Assembly: GCF_036323735.1 (NCBI RefSeq)
Contig: NC_086020.1
Coordinates: 85,499,710-85,563,709, forward strand
DNA: 64,000 nt
Origin: Rattus norvegicus
Taxonomy: Eukaryota > Chordata > Mammalia > Rodentia > Muridae
Reading direction: 5' to 3'
In this document: piece after piece, positions 1 to 11,645 of the stretch
Numbering within the stretch: the stretch's first letter is position 1
How the letters are laid out: each line of letters opens with the position of its first letter
Notes under the pieces: model-generated
The model's input: only the letters and a program-made list of their open reading frames with translations
The model's database searches: none
What the model was told of the DNA's origin: nothing
Program-made: the position numbers and the translations under genes

Positions 1-2759
1 GAAATCAACCAAGTAGAAACAAAAAGGACTATACAAACAATCAGCAGAACAAAAAGCTGGTTCTTTGAGAAAATCAGCAAAATAAATAAACCCTTTGGCA
101 TACTAACCAGAGGGCACAGAGAGTATGTCCAAATTAACAAAGTCAGAAATGGAAAGGGAGACATAACAACAGAACCAGAGGAAATTAAAAAAAATCATCA
201 GATTGTACTACAAAAGCCTATATTCAACAAAACTTGAAAATCTGGAGGAAATGGACAGTTTTCTAGACAAATTCCAGATACCAAAGTTAAATCAGGAACA
301 GATAAACCATTTAAAAAACCCCATAATTCCTAAAGAAATAAAAGTAATCATTAAAATCTCCCAGCCAAAAAGAGCCCAGGACCAGATAGATCGGTTTAGT
401 GCAGAATTCTATTAGACCTTCATAGAAACCCTCATACTAATATTGTCCAAACTATTCCACAAAATTGAAACAGATGTAGCACTACAAAACTCCTTCTATG
501 AGGCCACAATTAGTCTTACATTGAAACCACAAAAAGACCCAATAGAGAATGAGAACTTCAGATTGATTCTCTTATGAATATGGATGCAAAAATGCTCAAT
601 AAAATTCTGGCAAACCAAATCCAAGAAAACATCAAAACATTATCATCCATCATCATCAATAAGCTTCAACCCAGGTATGCAGAGATGGTTCAATATACAG
701 AAAACCATCAACGTAATCCACTATATAAATAAATTGAAAGATAAAAACCACATGATCATTTCATTAGATGCTGAGAAAGCATTTGACAAAATTCAACACC
801 CCTTCATGATAAAAGTCCTGGAAAGAACAGGAATTCAAGGCCCATTCCTAAAAACAGTAAAAGACATATACAGCAAACCAGTAGCTAACATTAAACTAAA
901 TGGGGAGAAACTTGAAGCAATCCCACTAAAGTCAGGGACTAGATACTCTCTCCCTACTTATTAAATATAGTTCTTGAAGTTCTAGCCAGAGTAATCAGAT
1001 ATTCAAAGGAGGTCAAAGGGATACAGATTGGAAAGGAAGAAGTCATAATATCACTATTTGCACTAAGTGACCCCAAAAGTTCCACCAGAGAACTGCTAAA
1101 CCCGATGAACACTTACAGCAAAGTGGCTGGGTATAAAATTAACTCAAATAAATCAGTAGCCTTCTCTACACAAAAGAGAAGCAAGCTGAGAACGAAATTA
1201 GGGAAACGACACCCTTCATAATAGTCCCAAATAATATAAAATACCTTGGTTTGACTCTAACCAAGGAAGTGAAAGAACTGTGTGGTAAGAACTTGAAGTC
1301 TCTGAACAAAGAAATTGAAGATCTCAGAAGATAGAAAGATCTCCCCTGCTCATGGATTGGCAGGATTAATATAGTAAAAATGGCCATTTTACCAAAAACA
1401 ATCTACAGATTTGATGCAATCCCCATCATCATTCCAATCCAATTCTTCATAGAGATAGACAGAACAATTTACAAATTCATCTGGAATAAGAAATAACCCA
1501 GGAGAGCTAAAACTATCCTCAACAATAAAAGGACTTTCTGGGGAATCACTATCCCTGAACTCATGTAGTATTTCAGAGCAATAGTGATAAAAACTGTATG
1601 ATATTGGTACAGAGACAGGCAGATAGACAAGTGGAATAGAATTGAAGACCCAGAAATGAACCCACACACCTATGGTCACTTGATTTTTGACAAAGGAGCC
1701 AAAACCATCCAATGGAAAAAAGATAGCATTTTCAGCAAATGGTGCTGGTTCAACTGGAGGTCAGCATGTAGAAGAATGCAGATCGATCCATGCTTATCAC
1801 CCTGTACAAAGCTTAAGTCCAAGTAGATCAAGGACCTCCACATCAAACCAGATACTCTACAACTAATAGAAGAAAAGTAGGGAAGGATCTCGAACACATG
1901 GGCACTGGAGAAAATTTACCTTACAAAACACCAATGGCTTATGCTCTAAGATCAAGAATCAACAAATGGGATCTCATAAAGCTACAAAGATTCTGTAAGG
2001 AAAAGGACACTGTGGTTAGGACAAAACAGCAACCATCAGATTGGGAAAAGATCTTTACCAATCCTACAACTGATAGAAGGCTTATATCCAAAATATACGA
2101 AGAACTCATGAAGTTAGACTGCAGGAAGACACATAACCCTATTAAAAAATGGGTTCAGTGCTAAACAAGAATTCACAGCCGAGAAATGCCAAGTAGCTGA
2201 GAAGTACATAAAGAAATGTTCAACATCTTTAGTCATAAGGGAATTGCAAATCAAAACAACCCTGAGATTTCACCTCACACCAGTGAGAATGGCTAAGATC
2301 AAAAACTCAGGTGACAGCATATGCTGGCGAAGATGTGGAGAAAGAGGAACACTCCTCCGTTGTTGGTGGGACTGCAGACTAGTACAACCGTTCTGGAAAT
2401 CGGTCTGGAGGTTCATCAGAAAATTGGATATTGCACTAACTGAGGACCCAACTATACTTCTCTTGGGAATATACCCAAAAGATGCTCCAACATATAACAA
2501 AGACACATGCTCCACTATGTTCATAGCAGCCTTCTTTATAATAGCCAGAAGCTGGAAAGGTCCCAGATGCCCTTCAACAGAGGAATGGATACAGAAAATA
2601 TGGTACATTTACACAATGGATTACTATTCAGCTATCAAAAACAATGAGTTTATGAAATTCATAGACAAAGGGATGAAACTAGAAAATATCATCCTGAGTG
2701 AGGTAACCCAATCACAGAAAAACACACATGGTATGCACTCATTGATAAGTGGATATTAG
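1..2759 (+). pseudogene. L1-A ORF2 remnant (reverse transcriptase to C-terminal domain)
   Basis: ORF2p is the LINE-1 endonuclease/reverse transcriptase that performs target-primed reverse transcription. Only its downstream part is here. Readable blocks are the early RT segment (203-415), RT fingers/palm (584-964, with the INVIHYINKL and SLDAEKAFDKIQHPF blocks), and the cysteine-rich C-terminal segment (2,244-2,759, with CWWDC and the closing SLISGY). Each block lies in a different frame or is separated by stops. The catalytic FADD block is destroyed: near 1,060 the sequence runs from 'ctatttgca' straight to the SDPKSS block. The protein cannot be made. It is included because it defines the element's orientation and age. 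Confidence 0.93.
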
Positions 2760-3332
2760 CCCAAATGCTCGAATTACCCAAAATGCACAAACCACATAAA
2801 ACTAAAGAAGAATGACCAAAATGTGGATGCTTCACTCCTTCCTTAAAAGGGGAACAAGAATACCCTTAGAGGGGATAGGGAGGTAAAGTTTAGAACAGAG
2901 ACTGAAGGAATGTCCATTCAGAGCCTGCCCCACATGTGGCCTATACATATACAGCCACAAAACTAGATAAGATGGATGAAGCTAAGAAGTGTAGGCTGAC
3001 AGGAACTGCATGTAGATCTCTCCTGAGAGACACAACCAGAACATGTCAAATACAGAACCAAATGCTAGGATCAAACCCCTGAACTAAGAATGGGACCCCC
3101 ATTGGAGGAATTAGAGGAAGGATTGAAAGAGCTCAAGGGGCTTGCGACCCCATAAGAACAACAATGCCAACCAACCAGAGTTTCCAGGGACTAAACCACT
3201 ACCCAAAGTCTATATATGGACTGACCCTGGGCTCCAACTGCATAGGTAGCAATGAATAGCCTAGTAAGAACACCAGTGGAAGGGGAAGCCCTTGTTCCTG
3301 CCAAGAATGAACCCCCTGTGAATGTGATTGTT

Positions 3333-3411
3333 GGGGGGAGGGTGGTAATGGGGGGGGGAGGATGGGGAGGGGAACACCCATATAAAAGGGGAGGGGGAGG
3401 GGTTAGGGGGA
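3333..3411 (+). other. L1-A 3'UTR G-rich polypurine tract (G-quadruplex candidate)
   Basis: Many runs of four to nine G separated by short A/T-containing spacers lie in the L1 3'UTR, about 75 bp before the A-rich tail. Equivalent tracts occur in L1-B and L1-C. Rodent L1 3'UTRs are known for such guanine-rich regions. Confidence 0.8.
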
Positions 3412-3505
3412 TGTTGGCCTGGAAACCGGGAAAGGGAATAACAATCGAAATGTAAATAAGAAATACCCAAGTTAATAAAGATGAAAAAAAGAAAAGAAAA
3501 GAAAA

Positions 3506-4891
3506 CTCAGCAAATGAAATACCTGTATCAGAAATGGAAATCATAATGTGCATGTTAATTGATTAAAATTCTAAGTCAAAAGATATGTAGTTTCCAATAC
3601 AGAACAGCAATTATAAATGAAGGACAGTGGCATTCTCTGTTGTGCTCTCTAAGGCATATTCACTGGAGAACCAATCCTGGAACCAGTTGACATGTGATAA
3701 AATTAACTTTATTAATTAATAGATGAACTGGTGGAAGGGTGGGTAAAACACACTGAACTGGGGACCATGGTGTGGTGTGGTGTTATGTGCTGTGGTGTGT
3801 ATTTTCCCTGTGTATTGAACTTTCTGGAACTAATTCTTAGAAAATGGAAATGAAATAGTTGACTTCCTCAGGGTACAAATTAATGGAGTAAGTAGTGCGA
3901 ACCCTAGAGATGAGAAGGGGCAGTACACACATGTCAGCAGCTGTACAGATACATTCTCTCCTCAGCCCTACCAAAGTCTAACAAATGAGCTGCAGAAGCA
4001 CCACAGACCAGAAGCTGCTCCAAACAGCCCTCCTAAACAGTAAGCAGTCAAACTGTGAAGGCTAACAGGACTCAGCTACCCAGGAAATAAAACAGCTTGC
4101 CTCCCTGTCTCCTGTACTTTTCTACAGACTCCCTTGCCCTTAGCCCTAACTGTAAAAGACCAATGTGTGAAACCAGGAATAGAGCAAGGACCTTGGAACG
4201 CTGATGGGCCTGTGAAAATGAGAAGGGAGCCTGGAGGCCATGCTGGCAGGGGAGCCCATGACATTCTATTTGCTAAAATCTGCAGGCAGCGAAGGCTCTG
4301 TTGACAGCCTTCCATAATTCTTTTATGGTTTGTTTTCCTAATGTAGTTTGAATATTCTGACTGTACCATGATAGAAATGAAACTATAATATATTCCCCCT
4401 TTCCCCATTTCTTTCCTTTTTCTTCTTTGACAAGCAGTAAAAATTTTCTACATTGTCTCACTAGAATTGGGCAGCAGCTAGAATTTCTTCTCTTTTCACC
4501 GTACCTCAATGTAGTTATTCTTCCATGTATTTGGCTACTTGAATTGCTGGCTAGAGATAGCAGCCAAGTTCACGCACAGAATTTGGCACCTCTCCATTAT
4601 GTCAGGATTCTCTCCTTACTTCCTTGATGCCATACTTATCTAGACTCTTGTGCCCATTTCTTAAGCCAGTAAGAAATCCACCCATCCTTAGCAGGAACAT
4701 GGGCTGTCTCTGACTCTGTTGAGTACCTTTGGATCCATGTCCTCTAACTGGGTTACCTTGCTTAACCACAATAGGAGAAGATATGCCTAGTCCTACTGTA
4801 ACTTGAAGTGCTAGGAGGTTGATATCCATAGGAGGCCTTCCCCTCTTCCCCTCTTCTGAAGAGAAAGGGAGGACTGGACGATGAAGGAAAC

Positions 4892-4893
<2 letters not shown>
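3506..4893. other. Non-coding stretch, nothing recognised
   Basis: No gene or clear repeat body is seen. A short imperfect (TGTGG)n stretch lies at about 3,770-3,800. Open frames here are short, lack coding features and overlap on opposite strands. Confidence 0.5.

Positions 4894-4946
<53 letters not shown>
4894..4946. repeat. (GA)n microsatellite
   Basis: About 26 uninterrupted AG dinucleotides. A run of Ser-Leu codons read on the minus strand across it is an artefact of the repeat. Confidence 0.98.
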
Positions 4947-4948
<2 letters not shown>

Positions 4949-5864
4949 CTCAGAGGAGAGGATGGAAAAGTTATTATCACAGGATAAAGGAAATAAAGAA
5001 AAATGTGTTTATCCAAAGTTCAGGCATAGCTGAGTGATGTTGAGTTTATCCTTACCTGAATTCCTACTCATTGTCTTGGACCATTTGGAGGCTTAGCCAT
5101 CCACACATGGGTTATCTGAACTGAGATTGAATCACACAGATTCCTGTACTTTATATGATGTCCATGCTATCCTAAAGACTGTGAAAGATGCATTATATCA
5201 TTCTATTCACTTTGCTTCTTTCTTATAATAATAAGTACTAATAAAGTATAATCATGTGCTAGATGTTGCTTGACATTGGTTACTTCTAATAATTCTTTTA
5301 TTTATATTTTATTCTTAATCATCTCAAGAATCGACAAGATTTGTTTTACTAAGGTATTTTTATGACTTTTTTTGTTTGATTCTCCCTTTACTTGCTCTTC
5401 TCCTCAGTCTCCTTCCACCTGTCCCTACTTCCTCCCTCTGCCCATCGTCCTCCACCTTCTGCCCTCCACCCTCAGTACTTTCATGTCATGTGTTCGATTA
5501 TCCTTCCCATTCTCCTTTGTTATAACTCATTCCTCCACTGTCCCAGAGACCTCTAAGTTCCTGACATCTACCCTGTTCACTTCCATAAATACCATAAACG
5601 TTAGAAGCTGAGATCTACATATGAGAAGGAAGATGAAGTACTTGACTTCATGATCCCTAGTCATTCTAGTCATATTGCAGTTCCATTAATTTTCTCTAAT
5701 TTTACAGTATTATATTTTTAGGGTTGAATAAAATTTAATTGCATATATGTACAACATTTTTCTTGTGAAACCATCAGTTGGGGTACGTGTAAGTTGATTA
5801 TACCCTCTTGCTCTTGTACATAAAAAAGTATTAGAGATGGATGTAAAAGTATCTATATAGTAAT
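4947..5864. other. AT-rich non-coding stretch
   Basis: No gene seen. A pyrimidine-rich block at about 5,380-5,480 resembles the antisense of a purine-rich L1 3' end, but no further L1 sequence supports that. Confidence 0.45.
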
Positions 5865-6198
5865 TGTCTTTCTCAGGGTTTAAGTGCTGTGAAAAGACAC
5901 AATGACCACAGAAACTCTCATAAAGATGATGGGGGCTGGCCACAGTTCAGAAGTTTAGACCATTATCATAATAGTGGGAAGGATTGCAGCATGCAGGTTG
6001 ATATGTTGCTGGAGAAAGAGCTGAGAGTTCTACATCCAGATTGACAGGTAGCTGGAAGGTAGAATGACTTGGCATGAGCATTTCCTCCAACAAAGCCACA
6101 TCTACTTCATTAAGGCCAAATCTTCTAGTGCTACTCCCTGACACTTAAGCATTAAAACCTATTCATCTCTGGGGCCTGTTCTTATTCAAACCACCACA
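5865..6198 (-). mobile_element. Solo MaLR-type LTR (ERVL-MaLR, MT-like)
   Basis: Read on the minus strand, the block begins TGTGGTGG and ends AAGACA, giving the TG...CA ends of an LTR. It shares its body with the two LTRs at 45,804 and 54,275: the blocks for 'gatgtagaactctcagct', 'tgataatgg', and the closing 'cagca.ttaaaccct'. No internal region or second LTR lies next to it, so it is probably a recombined solo LTR. The flanking five bases (GTAAT and GTTGT) match only in part. Assignment to the MT branch of MaLR is from memory of the family. Confidence 0.75.
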
Positions 6199-6706
6199 GT
6201 TGTAAACAGAGTTCTTTAGTATATGCTCAGACGTGTCATAGCTGGGTAATATTGAAAATCTGCTTTTAGTTTCTTGGGAAATCGCCACACTGATGTCTAC
6301 AGTTGCTTTGCCAGTTTATACCCAGCAGTATATTCACCAGCAGTAATAAACACTGTCTCCTATTTCTTTTCATCACTGTCTTTGTCCCCCATTCACAAAT
6401 ACAGAGATTGGCTATAGTGCAAAACCTCTTCATTTTTCTAAGTAAACATGCTGCAAAGTAGATTCTAAACATTCACATAGGCAGCATAAATTAATACATT
6501 TTGGAATTTATTTTCTTCATTTTTGTAGCAGCTTTAGATTGTCCACATCAGATGAGAACAAAGGGCTTTAACCTTTGCCAGCTTAGAATTCTGTAACATT
6601 AATTGCACTCAAAAATACATCTCATTGGAACTATTCACATTGTTAATTTTTCTCCACTAATGCTCAGTATTATAATCCACTTTTGTTATTTTATTCCAAC
6701 AGCTTT
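6199..6706. other. Non-coding stretch, nothing recognised
   Basis: AT-rich, no gene. The part around 6,240-6,450 could be a very old antisense L1 fragment ('ggaaatcgccacactgatgtctac', '...cagtttata.ccagcag'), but the match is weak. Confidence 0.4.
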
Positions 6707-6722
6707 CCATTGAAGTATTTAA

Positions 6723-6818
6723 TTTTTTTCTTTTTTTTTTTTTTCGGAGCTGGGGACCGAACCCAAGGCCTTTCGCTTGCTAGGCAAGTGCTCTACCACT
6801 GAGCTAAATCCCCAACTC
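6723..6818 (-). mobile_element. ID SINE (BC1/tRNA-Ala-derived), young copy
   Basis: On the minus strand this reads GGGAGTTGGGGATTTAGCTC followed by the A-box and B-box of a tRNA-derived pol III promoter ('agtggtagagcacttgcc', 'ggttcggtcccc') and an A-rich tail of about 22 bases with one G. It is flanked by an exact 16-bp duplication, ccattgaagtatttaa, at 6,707-6,722 and 6,819-6,834. ID elements are amplified to high copy number in rat, which supports the species call. L1 machinery moves them. Confidence 0.96.
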
Positions 6819-6892
6819 CCATTGAAGTATTTAAAATACTTCTCTGACACAACCCACTTACTCAAAAGGATATCCGTTAAAACATTGTTTTT

Positions 6893-7560
6893 ACTTTAAA
6901 AATGTATACATTTTAATTAAAAAAGAATTACATCCTTAGCCCTCTTCCCTTTCCCTCCTCCAGTCCCTCCCAGATGTACTTCCCCAACTCCTTGCCCTTC
7001 ACCCTCAAATTGATACCATCTTTTTATTTATTATTATTACATATGTGTATCCATATGTATATGTATTCATAAATAGATAAGTACAATAAATATAATAAAT
7101 ATAAAAAGTAGATGAGTTAATTTTTGTTATTTGTGTGTTTACAGTTTCAGGGCTGACAAATTCGCATTAGAAAGCCAGTTAGGGAGCTCACCCCTGACAA
7201 GAGATAATTCTCCCTTTTCCCAGCAGTCATTATTTGCCTATAGTTCTTTATCTAGAAGTGGGACACCTTGAAACTTTCTTCCTTCCATGTTACCAATTTG
7301 TCATTGTTCCAGTCTTGTTTGTGTAGACATTTCTCAGAAAGACTGTTTCATCACAGACTTCCTGGTATTCTGTCTCCTTCAGTTTTTCTAGATCCATGGA
7401 CACAGTGTCTATAACGTTGATGTAGCCATTCGGGCTGGCTTCCCACAATATGTCGATTTTAGCATTGTGTTCAGTTGTATTTTCCTGGGATGATCTCCTA
7501 AAATGAGGCTTCTTTGGTGCAGGACAGTAGCAGGACTCATCTGTAGGCATAAGGATAGGA
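6893..7560 (-). repeat. Rodent interspersed repeat of unassigned family carrying a short open frame
   Basis: Read on the minus strand, an 86-codon open frame (7,550 to 7,290) is followed by an AT-rich segment with TATA/CATA runs, then a purine-rich block (about 7,020-6,940) and an A-rich end near 6,900. This arrangement recalls dispersed rodent repeats that end in a purine-rich block and an A-tail, but I cannot name the family. The frame contains ENTTEHNAKIDILWEASPNG and VYTNKTGTMTNW, which I do not recognise as a known domain. No start context or promoter supports expression. Confidence 0.4.
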
Positions 7561-8409
7561 TTCAGAATGTATTAAGGAGTTATGCTGCTCCAACAAACTC
7601 AATAGATTCTTTTCTAGGGCCTATGCCCTCACTAGCCCTAGGAAGTTGGCTAGGCTTCTAGTACCGGGGATGGTTTTCATTTTTCTTCTATGAGTGGACC
7701 TAAGTTCAGGTAAACAGCTGGTGGCTCAACAGCTGAGTGCCACTTACTGTGCTTCTTATGCCTACCTTACCACGCTGGTCAGCTTTTTGGTTCAGATGTG
7801 CTGCAGTTGGGGTAGTATTGAGGTTTGGTTGGTGCTAAGTATTGTAATACTAAGTGCAGGTCCCCAACTGCCCTAGAGATGAGAGATTCGACAAATAGAC
7901 CCAAGTGATGCTATGTAACCTTGCCCCCAAGTTATTTTTAATTGGTAAATAAAGATGCCTATAGCATGTAGCTGGACAAAATTGAGATAGGCAAGGTCTG
8001 GTGTTCCTGGTCTTGGGGGATGCGAAGACAATGAGGAGGAAGAAGAAGGTGGAGAGAGAAAAAAACCACAAGTGGATAAGAATCTTAAACTAATGGCCAT
8101 GTAGGTTGGCTAATTGGAGTTAAGAGCAGTCCAGATGAAACATGGCAAATTATATAATGGAATTTTTGGCTGGAAAATGAACATAATAACAGAAAGGATA
8201 GATATCTGTCCAGCTCTTGTGCTGATTAAGGCTTATTATAAATATAAAGGTTATATGTGTCTTTTATCGAGGAACTAAATGGTTAAGGGTGGAATATAAA
8301 TCCCAGATTGAGATTACATTTTCTACAATAGAGTAGGACTAGTAACTGTCTCATTTCCTTGGCACATTTCATAGTATTTTCTGATGCCATAGAAGCTAGA
8401 TGTCATGAA
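7561..8409. other. Non-coding, possible degenerate LTR-like repeat
   Basis: No gene. The part 7,930-8,330 ('ggctaattggagttaagagcagtccagatgaaacatggcaa', then 'ccagctcttgtgctgatta') resembles a dispersed rodent repeat that I cannot name. It contains the first copy of a 37-bp exact duplication (7,890-7,926). Confidence 0.35.
7890..7926 (+). repeat. 37-bp exact direct duplication, copy 1
   Basis: Identical over 37 bases to 8,984-9,020. It begins GACAAATAGACCCAAGTGAT and ends CCTTGCCC. The flanks differ. Confidence 0.95.
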
Positions 8410-8424
8410 GAAAACAATTCATGT

Positions 8425-9150
8425 TAGATTCAGCTCATTCACTGTTGGTGGGAATGAATGCAGACTGGTCCAGTTACTCTGAAAATCAGTATGGAGAATC
8501 CTAAAAACAAACAGATCAACAAACTAACAAACACAACAGCCACAACCACCCCCTCAACCTTTCATCTGACCCAGCCATTCTACTACATGGCATATGACCA
8601 AAAAGCCTGATATCATATTTCACAAGTATTTTTTCAGCAATGTTCCATGCCACAATATTCAATATTCACAATAATCAGGGAATGGAAATGCCCTAAATGT
8701 GCTTCATCAGATGAGTGAGTGATGAGACAGTGTCTCATATACACAGTGTTCCACTGTGTGAAGTGTAAAGAAAATGAAGCTATGGAATTTGCAGGTCTAA
8801 GATGAACATAGGAAATACTATGTTAAGCAAGGTCACCAAGATCTAGAAAAAAACAAATGCTGTGTGTCCTCTCTCATCTGTGGCTCCTAGCTCAAACTCT
8901 TCAGATGTGAATGTACAACATAGAGTAACCACAGAAACCAGGAAAGTATATGACCATAATTGGGGGCGTGGGAGTGGTCTTAGGACAAATAGACCCAAGT
9001 GATGCTATGTAACCTTGCCCGCAAGGTTAGTAAATTACAGTTGATGAGAAGCAAGAAACATCAAAATGGGAGGGAGCTCCAACCTGGGAGGGAGAAAGAG
9101 GTCAACATAGAAGGAGACAAAGAGTTAAGGGACAAATAACATCAACATTG
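8425..9150 (+). mobile_element. Old L1 3' end (Lx-like)
   Basis: Diverged ORF2 C-terminal coding is visible in order: 'ttcactgttggtggga', 'tggagaatcctaaaaa', 'cccagccattctact', 'atgtgcttcatcagatg', 'atggaatttgcaggt'. A 3'UTR with 'aggaaagtatatgaccata' and 'gggagggagctcc' follows. Many indels. The second copy of the 37-bp duplication lies inside it. Confidence 0.75.
8984..9020 (+). repeat. 37-bp exact direct duplication, copy 2
   Basis: Identical to 7,890-7,926 although the surrounding old L1 is heavily diverged. Confidence 0.95.
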
Positions 9151-10249
9151 ATTAAGACCTCAAAGAATCATATAATTTTATATTTATCTAAAATTAAACA
9201 CAATATATCCAAATCTATGTATATACAGAAGAATATTCTCAAAAACCAAAACAAACCTCCCCTTTAAACAAAGTTTTAAGTGAGCTCATGGTTTTCTTGA
9301 TTTTACTGAAGATAGTAGGGTCACATGATCCTGACCTCAGGTCCTGAATTGACACTCCAACATGCCAGCTCTGTATTTCACTATTAATTTAAATATCTGA
9401 GTTTCTGAATAGTGTGGTGTAGTGTGGTGTGTGTACAGTGTTCCTCACCGTTACATCATCTCATAGCCAAGGAATTCACAGCCAACATTACCTGATTGTG
9501 TGGACATGCCTCCTATGACTTTGCTACAAGTGTTGATTTAAATGTCTCTTGTTCGACAGGCACTTCCAGAGGGACAATCTTCTAAATTGTATGAGGAAAG
9601 TCTTCAGTAGAGGCAGATTAGAGACTTTGGCTCCTGAGCATTTCTCAAAGTTGAAGTATCTAGTAATCAGCAGTGAGGAATTAGAGAGCTAGAATCCAGA
9701 ACCTCTTGGCAGGCTTGTCCATCATGATCACTGACTCTGTCACTCTCAGTGTGTGGGTTGAGCACTAGATAAATGGACAAAGTCTCAGATTTTTCCTGTT
9801 TAAATCAGACACCCTGACGTCACTTCTGAGATGCACTGAAAATGGTTCAGGCATAAGAGAGTATTTTTGAGATATTGTGGATACTGACAGTAAGATAGCA
9901 CCATGCTAGACTTTGAAGAGTTGATTAATGCGTTCAGAGACAGTGTCCTATCAGAATTACAGGACAACACCACTTACATTTTCTAGTTTTCATTTCAATA
10001 ACAATCACTACATAAAGCATCTCCTGAAATTCATTACATTTTTTCCAAGTTTTTTTCTTGGTAAATATTGGTTTTGTTTTGTTTCCTCTTCTCTTGTTTT
10101 TGTTATCAGCTAGTTGACTTGCTTAGGTGGAGAAGCACATAGAGATGATGTGTTCTCTCCGGTACCAAGAGCACCAGCCACAGAAGGGCACTATGGCTTT
10201 CAGATGGGTTCCTCCCTGTAGCTTTTGGTCATCACCAGGCTTCTCATAA
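9151..10249. other. Non-coding stretch, nothing recognised
   Basis: No gene. A short (GTGTGGTGTA)n-like stretch lies at about 9,413-9,437. Confidence 0.45.
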
Positions 10250-10832
10250 AAGAACAAACATGGTATACACTCACTGATAAGTGGATATTTGCTACGAAGC
10301 TTGGAATACCCAAGATACAATTCACAGACCATATGAAGTTCAAGTAGAAGGAAGACCAAAATGAGGATGCTTCAGTCCTTCTTAGAAGGGGGAAAATACT
10401 AACAGGAGGAAATACAAGGACAAAGAGTGGAAGAGGGATTGAAGGAAAGGCCATCCAGAGACTCTCCTACTTGGGAATCCATCCCATATGCAGACACCAA
10501 CCCTAGTCACTATTGTTGATGTGAACAAGTGCTTGCTTGTGACCTGATATTGATGTCTCCTGAGAGGCTCTGCCAGAGCCTTGCTGGTACAGATGAGGAT
10601 GCTTACAGCTAACCATCGGACTGAGCACAGTGTCCCCAATGGAGGAGTTAGAGAAAAGACTGAAGGAGCTGAAGGGGTTTGCAACTCCATAGGAAGAACA
10701 GCAGTATCAACAAACCAGACCCCACCAGGGTTCCCAGGAACTAAACCTCCAACCAAACGGGGAGGGATATGGGAGAGGGAGGAAAGGGGATAATATTTGA
10801 AATGGAAATATATAAAATATCCAATAAAAAAA
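10250..10832 (+). mobile_element. Old L1 3' end (Lx-like), second copy
   Basis: Starts in the end of ORF2 ('acatggtatacactcactgataagtggatat'), followed by the conserved 3'UTR layout: 'gatgcttcagtccttcttaga', 'ggccatccagaga', 'caatggaggagttagagaaa', 'gggttcccaggaactaaac', the ggggagggatatgggag block and an AATAAAAAAAG tail. It matches L1-A to L1-C in order but is much more diverged. Confidence 0.85.
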
Positions 10833-11363
10833 GATTCTGGGGAAAGTGCAGGGGGGTTTTAATAGGTTCCTCCTGTAGCCCTATGAGTTTCTTTAACTTC
10901 TTCCAATAGAATTTCAGCTCTCTGGTTTAAAAAAAATGAAGAAAGCATGGAAAGGGGAGGATAATTTTGTCAAATTCAGAATCAGGGGGCTGTAGAAAGT
11001 TATTCAAAGGAGAAAAGACACATAAGTCTATTTCTATGTGTATAAATCCACTTGCTTTCAATTTGTGCAACTAAATTACCTTCTGAAGAATGAGACTCCT
11101 CTTTCATGTATTTTCAAATGTGGGCTCTGCATATAAACAGGTAATTTTCTTGTTGACATGAAAACACGGCTGGTGAGTCCCAGGAGTTTTCAGGATTTCT
11201 ATGAGAGTATTTTAGGTAAAGAATAAATTGAATGTATTTTAAAGTTAAGTGTATGAAAGGATGTGCTGGGGAACTGAGCTTATGTTCATTGTAGGGAAGA
11301 GAGAGGCTTTCTAGTGAGCTCAGTGGGCATAGTGGGAAGCTTCCAGTAGGAGAGCTTCTCTAT
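10833..11363. other. Non-coding stretch, nothing recognised
   Basis: No gene or clear repeat seen. Confidence 0.45.
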
Positions 11364-11645
11364 AGCAGGTGTGGAATAGAATACACATGTTCTCTGACCC
11401 ACTGACACCAGTAATACCGCAGCAGGTGTAGGAGAAACTGTAGGTGAGATCTGGCCTGCTCACATCAGGAATATTGCAGCAGGTATGGGATAGAATGCAG
11501 TGTGCTCTGACCTACTCATATCAGAAATATTAAAGCATGTGTGAGATAGAATATATGAGATCTGACCCACTCACATCAGGAATATTGCAGCAGGTGTGGG
11601 ATAAAATACAGGTGTGTTATGGCTTTCACACACCAGAAATACTCT
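11364..11645 (+). repeat. Minisatellite, about 56-bp unit, about 5 copies
   Basis: The phrase AGCAGGTGTGGGATAGAATA recurs with variants at 11,364, 11,421, 11,478, 11,534 and 11,589, giving spacings of 57, 57, 56 and 55 bases. Each unit also carries 'tctgacccactcacatcagg.atattgc'. Confidence 0.9.

Larger units (their letters stand above)
1..3505 (+). mobile_element. L1-A: decayed rat LINE-1, 3' part (5' end outside window)
   Basis: The first base falls inside ORF2, at the point matching about 17,511 in the better preserved L1-B of this window. The element continues through the rest of ORF2, a 3'UTR with a G-rich tract and an A-rich tail of AAAAGA type ending near 3,505. It is clearly older than L1-B and L1-C: ORF2 is broken by many stops and frameshifts, and stretches are missing (for example, the FADD region is shortened). 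The 5' target-site duplication cannot be seen because the element runs off the window. Confidence 0.95.

Noticed and set aside
3191..3553. Pro-rich minus-strand frames near 3.3 kb
   Set aside because: Antisense of the G-rich L1 3'UTR tract.
4762..5016. Ser-Leu-rich minus-strand frame
   Set aside because: Produced by the (GA)n microsatellite.
5865..6198. First taken as a hAT-type DNA transposon because of the shared block found in both orientations
   Set aside because: TG...CA ends, pairing of the same sequence around an internal region with a Leu-type primer site at 45.8-54.6 kb, and a TATA-like/poly(A)-like layout fit an LTR better.
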